A stretch of 12,953 nt of DNA, from contig JACMOY010000022.1 in NCBI GenBank assembly GCA_014377795.1, forward strand, positions 1 through 12,953, given 5' to 3'. The translations under genes were made by a program, and so were the position numbers. This DNA is from Actinomycetota bacterium (lineage in GTDB: Bacteria > Actinomycetota > Actinomycetes > Actinomycetales > Angustibacteraceae). The notes beneath the pieces were generated by a model. The model made no database searches, was not told where the DNA came from, and saw only the letters and a program-made list of their open reading frames with translations. This document shows positions 5,432 through 12,943 of this stretch, piece by piece (the first letter of the stretch is position 1; each line of letters opens with the position of its first letter).

Positions 5432-7405
5432 GTGCCGCTCGCTGGTCAGATCCTCAAGCGCCTGCTGGTCGGTCGTCCCCTCGGGAGCGACCGCCTGGGC
5501 GAGACGCTGCTGCCCAAGCGGATCGCGCTGCCGGTCTTCGCCAGCGACGCGCTGTCGTCGGTGGCGTACGCGCCGGACGAGATTCTGCTGACGCTGAGCG
5601 TCGCCGGCCTGACCGCGTACGCCTTCAGCTGGAAGATCGCCCTCGCGGTGGCCCTGGTGATGCTCGTGGTGGTCGCGTCGTACCGCCAGAACGTGCACGC
5701 CTACCCCTCCGGCGGCGGCGACTACGAGGTCGCGACGACCAACCTGGGCAAGACCGCGGGCCTGACCGTGGCGAGCGCGCTGCTCGTCGACTACGTGCTC
5801 ACCGTCGCGGTGTCGATCAGCTCGGCCGCGCAGTACGCCGCGTCCGCCATCCCGCTCCTGAAGGGCCACGAGGCCCTGGCCGGTGTGGCGGCGGTGACGG
5901 TGCTCACCGCGATGAACCTGCGCGGGGTGCGTGAGTCCGGCGGGGCGTTCGCGCTCCCCACCTACGTGTTCATGGTGTCGATCATCGGCATGGCCCTGTG
6001 GGGGTTCTTCCGCTACTACGTGATCGGTGATCTGCCGCGCGCCGAGAGCGCCGACCTGACGCTGGTCGCCGAGCCGGGCTACGAGGCCGGGCTGGCCAGC
6101 CTGGCCGGCGGGTTCCTCGTGCTGCGCGCCTTCTCGTCCGGCTGTGCGGCGCTGACCGGTGTCGAGGCGATCAGCAACGGTGTGCCCGCGTTCATGAAAC
6201 CCAAGAGCCGCAACGCCGCCACGACCCTGGCGCTGCTCGGTGGCATCTCGGTGACGATGCTCGTGTCGATCGTCGTCCTGGCGCGGATGACCGATCTGAA
6301 GTTCGCCGAGGCGCCCGCCACGCAGCTGCTGCGGGGTGGCGTCCCGGTCGGGGACGGCTACCAGCAGGACCCGGTGATCGGTCAGCTGGCGCACGCGGTC
6401 TTCGACACCTTCCCGGTGGCCTTCTACGTCGTCGCCGCGGCGACCGGCGTCATCCTGGTGCTCGCCGCCAACACCGCGTTCAACGGCTTCCCGGTGCTCG
6501 GCTCGATCCTGGCGCGCGACGGCTTCCTGCCGCGCCAGCTGCACACCCGCGGCGACCGCCTGGCGTTCAGCAACGGCATCCTGACCCTCGCGGTGATGGC
6601 CGGCGTGCTGATCCTCGCCTTCGACGCCCAGGTCACCCGGCTGATCCAGCTGTACATCGTCGGTGTGTTCGTCTCGTTCACCACCAGCCAGGTCGGGATG
6701 GTGCGGCACTGGAACCGACTGCTGCGCACCAGCGCCGCTGGTGACCGGGGGCGGATGCGCCGCAGCCGCGTCGTCAACGCGGTCGGCGCCGGGCTGTGCG
6801 GCACGGTGCTCGTGGTCGTCCTGATCACCAAGTTCGCCAAGGGCGCGTGGATCGCGATCGCTGCGATGGTGGTGATCTTCATGCTGATGCGCGGGATCCG
6901 TCGGCACTACGACGCGGTCAGCGTCGAGCTGGACCCGGACGTCGACACCGGGGACGTCGTCCTGCCCTCTCGCGTGCACGCACTGGTGCTCGTGTCCAAG
7001 GTGCACCGCCCCACGCTGCGCGCCCTCGCGTACGCCCGCGCCACCCGCCCGTCGGTGCTCGAGGCCATCAGCGTCAACGTCGACCCGGACGAGACGCAGG
7101 CGCTGCAGGCCGACTGGGACCGCCGCAACATCCCGGTGCCGCTGAAGTCGCTGGACTCGCCGTACCGCGAGATCACCCGGCCCATCGTCGACTACGTGCG
7201 CTCGATCCGTCGCGAGAGCCCGCGTGACGTGGTGATGGTCTACATCCCCGAGTACGTCGTCGGGCACTGGTGGGAGGCGTTGCTGCACAACCAGAGCGCC
7301 CTGCGGCTGAAGACCCGACTGCTGTTCACGCCCGGTGTGATGGTCGCCAGCGTGCCGTGGCAGCTGAGGTCGTCGCAGGGCCTGGAGCCGAAGGTCGAAC
7401 CTTGA
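5432..7405 (+). CDS. KimA/KUP-like potassium permease (APC superfamily) with C-terminal cytosolic domain, 657 aa
   Basis: An APC-superfamily permease with about 12 membrane helices in residues 35-490 and a soluble C-terminal domain (about 505-645). It aligns by eye along its whole length with Bacillus subtilis KimA (YdaO), a proton-coupled K+ importer: FASDALSSVAYAPDE, SYRQNVHAYPSGGGDY, LLVDYVLTVAVSIS, AFSSGCAALTGVEAISN, VLAANTAFNGFP, HTRGDRLAFSNG and LLHNQSALRLKTRLLF. Residues at KimA K+-ligand positions are conserved: D39, Y46, T124, S128, T242 and E245 (KimA D36, Y43, T121, S125, T230, E233, from memory). The tail resembles the USP-like domain through which c-di-AMP inhibits KimA. The GTG at 5432 matches the KimA N-terminus. 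It is divergent from the TrkA pair. Potassium as substrate is inferred; many annotations say only APC permease. Equivalent: Rv2690c. Confidence 0.9.
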   Translation: MPLAGQILKRLLVGRPLGSDRLGETLLPKRIALPVFASDALSSVAYAPDEILLTLSVAGLTAYAFSWKIALAVALVMLVVVASYRQNVHAYPSGGGDYEVATTNLGKTAGLTVASALLVDYVLTVAVSISSAAQYAASAIPLLKGHEALAGVAAVTVLTAMNLRGVRESGGAFALPTYVFMVSIIGMALWGFFRYYVIGDLPRAESADLTLVAEPGYEAGLASLAGGFLVLRAFSSGCAALTGVEAISNGVPAFMKPKSRNAATTLALLGGISVTMLVSIVVLARMTDLKFAEAPATQLLRGGVPVGDGYQQDPVIGQLAHAVFDTFPVAFYVVAAATGVILVLAANTAFNGFPVLGSILARDGFLPRQLHTRGDRLAFSNGILTLAVMAGVLILAFDAQVTRLIQLYIVGVFVSFTTSQVGMVRHWNRLLRTSAAGDRGRMRRSRVVNAVGAGLCGTVLVVVLITKFAKGAWIAIAAMVVIFMLMRGIRRHYDAVSVELDPDVDTGDVVLPSRVHALVLVSKVHRPTLRALAYARATRPSVLEAISVNVDPDETQALQADWDRRNIPVPLKSLDSPYREITRPIVDYVRSIRRESPRDVVMVYIPEYVVGHWWEALLHNQSALRLKTRLLFTPGVMVASVPWQLRSSQGLEPKVEP

Positions 7406-8697
7406 GCGCGGGGGAGTCGCTGGTCGGGCTCGAGGTCGAGGTCGAGGTCGGCGCCGTCGCTCACGGCGGGCACTGCGTCGCGCGGCACGAGGGCCGGGTG
7501 GTCTTCGTCCGGCATGCGCTGCCCGGTGAGCTCGTCCTCGCGCGGGTCACCGAGGGCTCGGACGGCGACCGCTTCGTGCGCGCGGACGCCGTGGCCGTGC
7601 TGCGCGCTGCGCCGGGCCGGGTCGAGGTGCGCTGCCCCGTCGCGGGGCCCGGTGGCTGCGGTGGCTGCGACTGGCAGCACGCGTCCCTACCCACCCAGCG
7701 CGACCTCAAGGCCGCGGTCGTGAGCGAGCAGCTGCAGCGGCTGGCGGGGCTCGACGTCGACGTGGTCGTCGAGGCCGTGCCCGGTGACGACGACGGGCTC
7801 GCCTGGCGCACCCGCGTTCAGCTGGCGGTCGACGGGGACGGCGTCCCTGGGCTGCGCCGGCACCGGTCGCACGACGTCATCCCGGTCTCGCACTGCCCGA
7901 TCGCCCACCCTGGGGTCGACGCGACGGGCGTGACCGCGGCGCCCTGGCCTGGTGTGCGCAGCGTCGAGGTGGTGGTTCCCTCAGCCGCGCAGGAGCCGGC
8001 GCTGGTGGTCGTCGTGCCCACCGGGCGGCGTCCGCGACTGCCGTCGGTGCGGGCCTCGGTGACCCTGCTGGACGCCGAGGGCACCCTCGAGCGCGTGAGC
8101 GGCCGCAGCTGGGTGCGCGAGGACGTCATCGCCGGGGACTGGCGACGTGGGTTCCGGGTGTCCGGGTCGGGGTTCTGGCAGGTGCACCCGGGTGCTGCGG
8201 GCGCCCTGGTCGGCGCGGTGCTCGACGGGCTCGCGCCCCGCCCGGGTGAGCAGGTGCTCGACCTGTACGCCGGCGTCGGGCTGTTCGCGGCCGCGCTCGC
8301 CCACCGCGTGGGCCCAGACGGTGCCGTGCTCGCCGTCGAGGGTGACCCCCGCGCCGTGCGCCACGCTCGGCGCAACCTGCACGACCTGCCCGGTGTCGGC
8401 ATCACCCAGGGCCGGGTCGACCGGGTGCTCGGGGCCATGCTCGCCGACGGGCTGACCGCGGACCTGGTGGTGCTCGACCCCCCGCGCACGGGCGCCGGAC
8501 GCCGGGTCGTCGAGCAGGTGTGCTCGCTCGGGGCGCGGGCCGTCGGCTACGTCGCCTGCGACCCGGCCGCGCTGGCCCGCGACGTGGGGTACGCCGCGCA
8601 GCACGGCTACCGGCTCGCGAGCCTGCGCGCGCTCGACCTGTTCCCGATGACCCACCACGTCGAGTGCGTCGCCGTGCTGGTGCCCACCGGGGAGTAG
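7402..8697 (+). CDS. TRAM-domain class I SAM-dependent RNA (uracil-5-)-methyltransferase, 431 aa
   Basis: RlmD/TrmA-type enzyme transferring a methyl group from SAM to C5 of a uridine in rRNA or tRNA. An N-terminal TRAM domain (about 7-66) binds RNA. A four-cysteine set, C78, C86, C89 (CPVAGPGGCGGCDWQH) and C165 (SHCPIAHP), matches the [4Fe-4S] site of RlmD-like enzymes. The SAM site is VLDLYAGVGLFAAALA (285-300). DPPRTGAG (359-366), nucleophile C386 in GYVACDPAALARD, and E421 in MTHHVEC complete the active site. The start is TTG 7402, overlapping the permease stop as TTGA with AAGG seven bases upstream; no other start fits the TRAM domain. The target nucleotide cannot be predicted. Equivalent: Rv2689c. 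It shares an operon with the permease. Confidence 0.92.
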   Translation: MSAGESLVGLEVEVEVGAVAHGGHCVARHEGRVVFVRHALPGELVLARVTEGSDGDRFVRADAVAVLRAAPGRVEVRCPVAGPGGCGGCDWQHASLPTQRDLKAAVVSEQLQRLAGLDVDVVVEAVPGDDDGLAWRTRVQLAVDGDGVPGLRRHRSHDVIPVSHCPIAHPGVDATGVTAAPWPGVRSVEVVVPSAAQEPALVVVVPTGRRPRLPSVRASVTLLDAEGTLERVSGRSWVREDVIAGDWRRGFRVSGSGFWQVHPGAAGALVGAVLDGLAPRPGEQVLDLYAGVGLFAAALAHRVGPDGAVLAVEGDPRAVRHARRNLHDLPGVGITQGRVDRVLGAMLADGLTADLVVLDPPRTGAGRRVVEQVCSLGARAVGYVACDPAALARDVGYAAQHGYRLASLRALDLFPMTHHVECVAVLVPTGE

Positions 8698-8700
8698 AAA

Positions 8701-8720
8701 TTATCTCGACGTCAAGATAA
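8701..8720. promoter_or_regulatory. 20-bp palindromic operator upstream of aconitase (MarR/TamR-like candidate)
   Basis: TTATCT-CGACGTCA-AGATAA: the left half TTATCTCGAC and the complement of the right half TTATCTTGAC agree at 9 of 10 positions. It starts three bases after the methyltransferase stop, overlaps a TAAAGT -10 candidate and lies 53 bp before the aconitase start. It is an AT-rich island in GC-rich DNA. Palindromes of this size are typical of dimeric MarR-family proteins. Streptomyces TamR, a MarR-family protein, is known to act on an aconitase gene. The identity of the regulator here is inference. Confidence 0.65.
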
Positions 8721-8723
8721 AGT
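8718..8723 (+). promoter_or_regulatory. -10 candidate for acnA
   Basis: TAAAGT overlaps the right end of the palindrome. Transcription would start near 8730, giving a leader of about 45 bases. The -35 position (8695-8700) is not consensus. Binding at the palindrome would block this promoter. Confidence 0.4.
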
Positions 8724-8759
8724 GATGACCACCGGCACCGCGGCCGGGGATGCAGCAGC

Positions 8760-8766
8760 GAGGAGA
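8760..8766 (+). promoter_or_regulatory. Ribosome binding site that fixes the acnA start
   Basis: GAGGAGA lies seven bases before the GTG at 8774. It lies downstream of the in-frame ATG at 8750, which has no comparable signal, so the GTG is the better start. Confidence 0.75.
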
Positions 8767-8773
8767 CACCGTC

Positions 8774-11572
8774 GTGAGCAAGGACAGCTTCGGCGCCAAG
8801 GGCGCCCTGCAGGTCGGTGGCGAGAGCTACACGATCTTCCGGTTGACCGGCGTCGACGGCGCGGCGGACCTGCCGTTCAGCCTCAAGGTGCTGCTCGAGA
8901 ACCTGCTGCGCACCGAGGACGGCGCGAACATCACCGCCGACCACGTCCGGGCCCTGGCCGGCTGGGACCCGGCGGCCGAGCCCGACACCGAGATCCAGTT
9001 CACCCCCGCCCGGGTGCTGATGCAGGACTTCACCGGCGTCCCGTGCATCGTCGACCTCGCCACCATGCGCGAGGCCGTCAGCGAGCTCGGTGGTGACCCG
9101 GCCCGGATCAACCCGCTCGCCCCCGCTGAGCTGGTCATCGACCACTCGGTCATCGCCGACGTCTTCGGCCGCGCCGACGCGTTCGAGCGCAACGTCGAGC
9201 TCGAGTACCAGCGCAACGGCGAGCGCTACCAGTTCCTGCGGTGGGGCCAGACGGCGTTCGACGACTTCAAGGTCGTGCCGCCGGGCACCGGCATCGTGCA
9301 CCAGGTCAACATCGAGCACCTCGCCCGCACCGTGATGACGCGCGAGGTCCAGACGGCGGACGGCGTCGAGCGGCGGGCCTACCCCGACACCTGCGTGGGC
9401 ACCGACTCGCACACCACGATGGCCAACGGGCTCGGCATTCTCGGCTGGGGCGTCGGCGGGACCGAGGCCGAGGCGGCCATGCTCGGCCAGCCGGTCTCGA
9501 TGCTCATCCCGCGCGTCGTCGGGTTCAAGCTGACCGGCCAGATCCCCTCTGGCGCCACGGCAACTGACGTCGTCCTGACCATCACCGAGCAGCTGCGCGC
9601 TCACGGCGTCGTCGGCAAGTTCGTCGAGTTCTACGGCGCCGGCGTCGCGGCCGTGCCGCTGGCCAACCGGGCGACGATCGGCAACATGAGCCCCGAGTTC
9701 GGCTCGACCTGCGCGATCTTCCCGATCGACGACGTGACGCTGGACTACCTGCGGCTGACCGGCCGCGACAGTCACCAGGTGGAGCTGGTCGAGGCGTACG
9801 CCAAGGAGCAGGGCCTGTGGCACGACCCCTCGGTCGAGCCGCGGTTCTCCGAGTACCTCGAGCTGGACCTGTCGACGGTCGTCCCGAGCATCGCCGGGCC
9901 CAAGCGTCCGCAAGACCGCATCTCGTTGACTGACGCCAAGTCCGGCTTCCGCAAGGTGCTGCCCGCCTACGTCGACCACCGCGCCGGCGACGGACTGCTG
10001 GGCGACAGCTTCCCGGCCAGCGACCCGCCGACGCCGGACTCCGACCAGGACAGCGGCAACGGGGCGCCGGACACCTCGGGGTCGACGTCCCACCGGCCCT
10101 CGCGGCCGTCCACGGTGACGACGCCGGAGGGCGCGGTGTACGAGATCGACCACGGCATCGTCGCGATCGCCTCGATCACCTCGTGCACCAACACCTCGAA
10201 CCCCTCGGTGATGATGGCCGCCGCGCTGCTCGCCCGCGCCGCCGTCGACAAGGGGTTGTCGACCAAGCCGTGGGTGAAGACCTCGCTGGCCCCGGGCAGC
10301 AAGGTCGTCATGGACTACTACGAGAAGGCCGGCCTGGTCCCCTACCTCGACAAGCTGGGTTTCAACCTCGTCGGGTACGGCTGCACCACCTGCATCGGCA
10401 ACTCGGGCCCACTGCCGGACGAGGTCGCGAAAGCGGTGCAGGACAACGACCTCGCCGTCGTCGCGGTGCTCTCAGGTAACCGCAACTTCGAGGGGCGGAT
10501 CAACCCCGACGTGAAGATGAACTACCTCGCGTCCCCGCCGCTGGTCATCGCCTACGCCCTCGCCGGGACGATGGACTTCGACTTCGACACCGAGCCGCTG
10601 GGCCAGGGCAGCGACGGCGAGGACGTCTTCCTGCGTGACGTGTGGCCGGCCGCCGACGAGGTCGAGCGGGTCATCGCCACCTCGCTCACCCAGCAGATGT
10701 TCGCCGACGACTACGCCGACGTCTTCGCCGGTGACGAGCGCTGGCGCTCGCTGCCCACGCCCACCGGCAGCACGTTCGAGTGGCAGGCCGACTCGACGTA
10801 CGTCCGCAAGCCCCCGTACTTCGACGGCATGACCGCGCGGCCGGTGCCCGTCACCGACATCAGCGGCGCGCGGGTGCTCGCCAGGTTGGGTGACTCGGTC
10901 ACGACCGACCACATCAGCCCGGCCGGTTCGATCAAGGCCGACAGCCCGGCCGGCCGCTACCTGGCCGAGCACGGCGTCGACCGCGCGGACTTCAACTCCT
11001 ACGGGTCGCGGCGCGGCAACCACGAGGTGATGATCCGCGGCACGTTCGCCAACATCCGGTTGCGCAACCTGCTGCTGGACGGTGTCGAGGGCGGTTTCAC
11101 CACCAACCTGCTCACCGGCGAGCAGACGACGATCTACGACGCCGCGCAGGCGTACGCCGCGGCCGACGTCCCGCTGGTGATCCTGGCCGGCAAGGAGTAC
11201 GGGTCGGGGTCCAGCCGCGACTGGGCTGCCAAGGGCACCAGCCTGCTGGGCGTGCGCGCCGTCATCACCGAGTCCTACGAGCGGATCCACCGCTCCAACC
11301 TGATCGGGATGGGCGTGCTGCCCCTGCAGTTCCCGCCGGGCGAGAGCGCCGCGTCGCTGGGTCTGGACGGCACCGAGACCTACGACATCAGCGGGGTCAC
11401 CGCGCTGAACGAGGGTGCCACGCCACGCACCCTGCGCGTACGGGCCACGCGTGCGTCCGGTGAGGTCGTCGAGCTCGACGCCCGGTTGCGCATCGACACG
11501 CCCGGCGAGGCCGACTACTACCGCAACGGCGGCATTCTGCAGTTTGTCCTGCGCGCGCTGGTCGCCGGCTGA
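8774..11572 (+). CDS. acnA: Aconitate hydratase (aconitase A / IRP1 type), 932 aa
   Basis: Interconverts citrate and isocitrate via cis-aconitate in the TCA cycle; cytosolic [4Fe-4S] enzyme. The N-terminus [24 protein letters not shown] matches actinobacterial AcnA. Substrate and cluster motifs in order: [33 protein letters not shown] (from 210), C471 in [14 protein letters not shown], and C537/C540 in [15 protein letters not shown]; these three cysteines ligate the cluster. The C-terminal swivel domain has [13 protein letters not shown] and [13 protein letters not shown] (809-821), whose serine and arginine are catalytic. A low-complexity Pro/Ser/Asp linker (about 412-447) precedes the second half, a variable insert seen in actinobacterial AcnA. 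The GTG at 8774 is chosen for GAGGAGA seven bases upstream. It is probably transcribed from its own palindrome-controlled promoter. Confidence 0.97.
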   Translation: MSKDSFGAKGALQVGGESYTIFRLTGVDGAADLPFSLKVLLENLLRTEDGANITADHVRALAGWDPAAEPDTEIQFTPARVLMQDFTGVPCIVDLATMREAVSELGGDPARINPLAPAELVIDHSVIADVFGRADAFERNVELEYQRNGERYQFLRWGQTAFDDFKVVPPGTGIVHQVNIEHLARTVMTREVQTADGVERRAYPDTCVGTDSHTTMANGLGILGWGVGGTEAEAAMLGQPVSMLIPRVVGFKLTGQIPSGATATDVVLTITEQLRAHGVVGKFVEFYGAGVAAVPLANRATIGNMSPEFGSTCAIFPIDDVTLDYLRLTGRDSHQVELVEAYAKEQGLWHDPSVEPRFSEYLELDLSTVVPSIAGPKRPQDRISLTDAKSGFRKVLPAYVDHRAGDGLLGDSFPASDPPTPDSDQDSGNGAPDTSGSTSHRPSRPSTVTTPEGAVYEIDHGIVAIASITSCTNTSNPSVMMAAALLARAAVDKGLSTKPWVKTSLAPGSKVVMDYYEKAGLVPYLDKLGFNLVGYGCTTCIGNSGPLPDEVAKAVQDNDLAVVAVLSGNRNFEGRINPDVKMNYLASPPLVIAYALAGTMDFDFDTEPLGQGSDGEDVFLRDVWPAADEVERVIATSLTQQMFADDYADVFAGDERWRSLPTPTGSTFEWQADSTYVRKPPYFDGMTARPVPVTDISGARVLARLGDSVTTDHISPAGSIKADSPAGRYLAEHGVDRADFNSYGSRRGNHEVMIRGTFANIRLRNLLLDGVEGGFTTNLLTGEQTTIYDAAQAYAAADVPLVILAGKEYGSGSSRDWAAKGTSLLGVRAVITESYERIHRSNLIGMGVLPLQFPPGESAASLGLDGTETYDISGVTALNEGATPRTLRVRATRASGEVVELDARLRIDTPGEADYYRNGGILQFVLRALVAG

Positions 11573-11609
11573 CCCACGTCCGTCCGGTTTGCGGGTTTCG
11601 CGGTGGGTC
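11571..11609 (+). terminator. Candidate terminator after acnA
   Basis: GACCCAC (11571-11577) and GTGGGTC (11603-11609) are perfect 7-bp arms. A small inner pairing, CCG 11584-11586 with CGG 11592-11594, lies in the 25-base interval. The outer arm includes two bases of the acnA stop codon. There is no T-tract, and the long loop weakens the call. Confidence 0.35.
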
Positions 11610-11618
11610 GTGATTTCC

Positions 11619-11635
11619 GTTGCCAATTTGTTGCC
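11619..11635. repeat. GTTGCC direct repeat, 11-bp period
   Basis: GTTGCC at 11619-11624 and again at 11630-11635, starting 11 bp apart and so on the same helix face. The pair lies just upstream of the putative -35 of the xylF-like gene, where an activator would bind. AATTTGTTG (11625-11633) is also echoed in inverse as CAACAATTT (11682-11690) with one mismatch. Confidence 0.35.
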
Positions 11636-11644
11636 TGACACGTC

Positions 11645-11673
11645 TGGACGGCACTGCAGCCTCCGCATACGTT
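11645..11673 (+). promoter_or_regulatory. Promoter of the xylF-like gene
   Basis: TGGACG (11645-11650, four of six matches to TTGACA), a 17-base spacer, then TACGTT (11668-11673, TANNNT). A start near 11680 would give a leader of about 80 bases. The spacing is ideal, although both hexamers are imperfect. Confidence 0.5.
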
Positions 11674-11695
11674 GTGCCTCACAACAATTTCGTTG
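11671..11695. promoter_or_regulatory. Overlapping palindromes at the xylF-like transcription start, candidate repressor operator
   Basis: GTTGTG-CCT-CACAAC (11671-11685) is a perfect palindrome. It overlaps a second one, CAAC-AATTTC-GTTG (11682-11695). Both cover the predicted start site just after the -10, the classical position for a sugar-responsive repressor of the LacI or ROK type. No regulator gene is in the window, so the protein cannot be named. Confidence 0.5.
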
Positions 11696-11759
11696 GGGTT
11701 ACCGGCGCGGGTCAGAGCGTCGCGCGGTGACCACCTGAGACCTCGAGGAGGCGGTCTGC

Positions 11760-12863
11760 GTGCAGCGCAAGCGCTACATTGCAGTTGCGGGACTCGCCGG
11801 CGTGGCACTCACCATGAGCGCCTGCGGCAGCAGCACCAGTGGCACCACCGGCACCAGCGGGGGTGCCAGCTCGACCAGCAGCTCAGCTGCCAAGGCCGGC
11901 AAGGTCGGGGTCATCCTGCCCGACACCAAGTCGTCCGCCCGCTGGGAGACGGCTGACCGGCCGAACCTGCAGAAGGCGTTCGACGCTGCCGGTGTCAAGG
12001 TCGTCATCGACAACGCCAACGGCGACAAGTCGCAGATGCAGACCATCGCCGACCAGATGATCACCCAGGGCGTCACCGTCCTCGCGATCGTCAACCTGGA
12101 CTCGGCGTCGGGTGCAGCCATCGAGTCCAAGGCCAAGAGCCAGGGCGTGGCGACCATCGACTACGACCGGCTGACCCTGGGCGGCAGCGCGGACTACTAC
12201 GTCTCGTTCGACAACAACAAGGTCGGCGCCCTGCAGGGCGAGGGCCTGGCGACGTGCCTGGGTGACAAGAAGGCCAACATCGCCTACCTGAACGGCTCGC
12301 CGACCGACAACAACGCCACCTTGTTCGCGGCGGGGGCTCACAAGGTCCTGGACGCGAACAAGAGCTACACCAAGGTGGCCGAGCAGGCCGTTCCCGACTG
12401 GGACAACCAGCAGGCGGCGACGATCTTCGAGCAGATGTACACCCAGGCCGGCGGCAAGATCGATGGCGTGCTCGCGGCCAACGACGGCCTCGGCAACGCT
12501 GCGATCTCGATCCTGAAGAAGAACAAGGTGACCATCCCGGTCACCGGTCAGGACGCCACGGTCCAGGGCCTGCAGAACATCCTGGACGGCACGCAGTGCA
12601 TGACCGTCTACAAGTCGGCCAAGGCCGAGGCGGACGCGCTGGCCAAGCTGGCCATCAGCCTGACCAAGGGCGAGAAGAGCGCCGACGCGACCGGCACCAC
12701 GCGGGACGACACGGGCAAGCGCGACGTCCCCTCGGTGCTGCTCGACCCGGTGTCGATCAACAAGGACACCGTCAAGACCGTCGTCAGCGACGGTGGCGTG
12801 ACCAAGGAAGAGCTGTGCACCGGCGCCTACGCCGCCAAGTGCACGGCCGCGGGCATCAGCTAG
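11760..12863 (+). CDS. xylF: Xylose-type sugar ABC transporter substrate-binding lipoprotein, 367 aa
   Basis: Extracytoplasmic, membrane-anchored sugar-binding protein delivering its ligand to an ABC importer. A lipoprotein signal (RKR at 3-5, hydrophobic YIAVAGLAGVALTM, lipobox MSAC with C22) is followed by a Ser/Thr/Gly tether (23-44). The periplasmic-binding-protein fold matches E. coli XylF along its length: KVGVILPDTKSSARWETADR, NANGDKSQMQ, YDRLTLG, YYVSFDNNKVG, NGSPTDNNATLFAAGAHKVL, VPDWDNQQAA, AANDGLGNAAISIL, VTGQDATVQG and CMTVYKSAKAEAD. Xylose is likely, but ChvE-like proteins bind related sugars. Four extra cysteines (C166, C280, C353, C361) could form disulfides. The GTG at 11760 has GAGGAGG (11745-11751) eight bases upstream. 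The ATPase and permease genes are expected just past the right edge. Confidence 0.9.
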   Translation: MQRKRYIAVAGLAGVALTMSACGSSTSGTTGTSGGASSTSSSAAKAGKVGVILPDTKSSARWETADRPNLQKAFDAAGVKVVIDNANGDKSQMQTIADQMITQGVTVLAIVNLDSASGAAIESKAKSQGVATIDYDRLTLGGSADYYVSFDNNKVGALQGEGLATCLGDKKANIAYLNGSPTDNNATLFAAGAHKVLDANKSYTKVAEQAVPDWDNQQAATIFEQMYTQAGGKIDGVLAANDGLGNAAISILKKNKVTIPVTGQDATVQGLQNILDGTQCMTVYKSAKAEADALAKLAISLTKGEKSADATGTTRDDTGKRDVPSVLLDPVSINKDTVKTVVSDGGVTKEELCTGAYAAKCTAAGIS

Positions 12864-12889
12864 AAGTCCCGCTGACCACGACGGGGCGT

Positions 12890-12913
12890 CCAGCTGCCCG
12901 GGACGGGCGCTGG
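12890..12913 (+). terminator. Strong hairpin downstream of the xylF-like gene
   Basis: CCAGC-(T)-GCCC pairs with GGGC-GCTGG around the loop GGGAC: nine base pairs with one bulged T, starting 26 bases after the stop codon. There is no T-tract; a G-run follows. It could be a terminator, or an mRNA-protecting hairpin that raises binding-protein levels over downstream transporter genes. Confidence 0.5.
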
Positions 12914-12934
12914 GGGCACCCTCGCCCCACCCCG

Positions 12935-12943
12935 CCCCCCCCC
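12935..12943 (+). repeat. Nine-base C homopolymer
   Basis: A run of nine C bases lies within an almost pure G/C stretch at the right edge. Such runs are prone to sequencing and assembly errors, so lengths here should be read with caution. The last 40 bases otherwise show nothing I can support. Confidence 0.6.

Noticed and set aside
5417..7288. A 623-codon open frame antisense to the permease, rich in His, Asp, Arg and Gln
   Set aside because: It mirrors the codon bias of the real permease gene, and composition alone explains it. The sense frame aligns fully with KimA.
7270..7401. Upstream ATG 7270 for the RNA methyltransferase
   Set aside because: It would overlap the permease C-terminus by over 130 bases and add sequence unrelated to a TRAM domain. 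TTG 7402 fits the coupling and the domain edge.
8750..8773. ATG at 8750 as the aconitase start
   Set aside because: It would add MQQRGDTV, unlike known AcnA N-termini. The GAGGAGA ribosome-binding site lies after it and seven bases before GTG 8774.
8402..10153. A long antisense frame across the methyltransferase end and aconitase
   Set aside because: Shadow of two well-identified sense genes, with no recognisable domain or ribosome-binding site.
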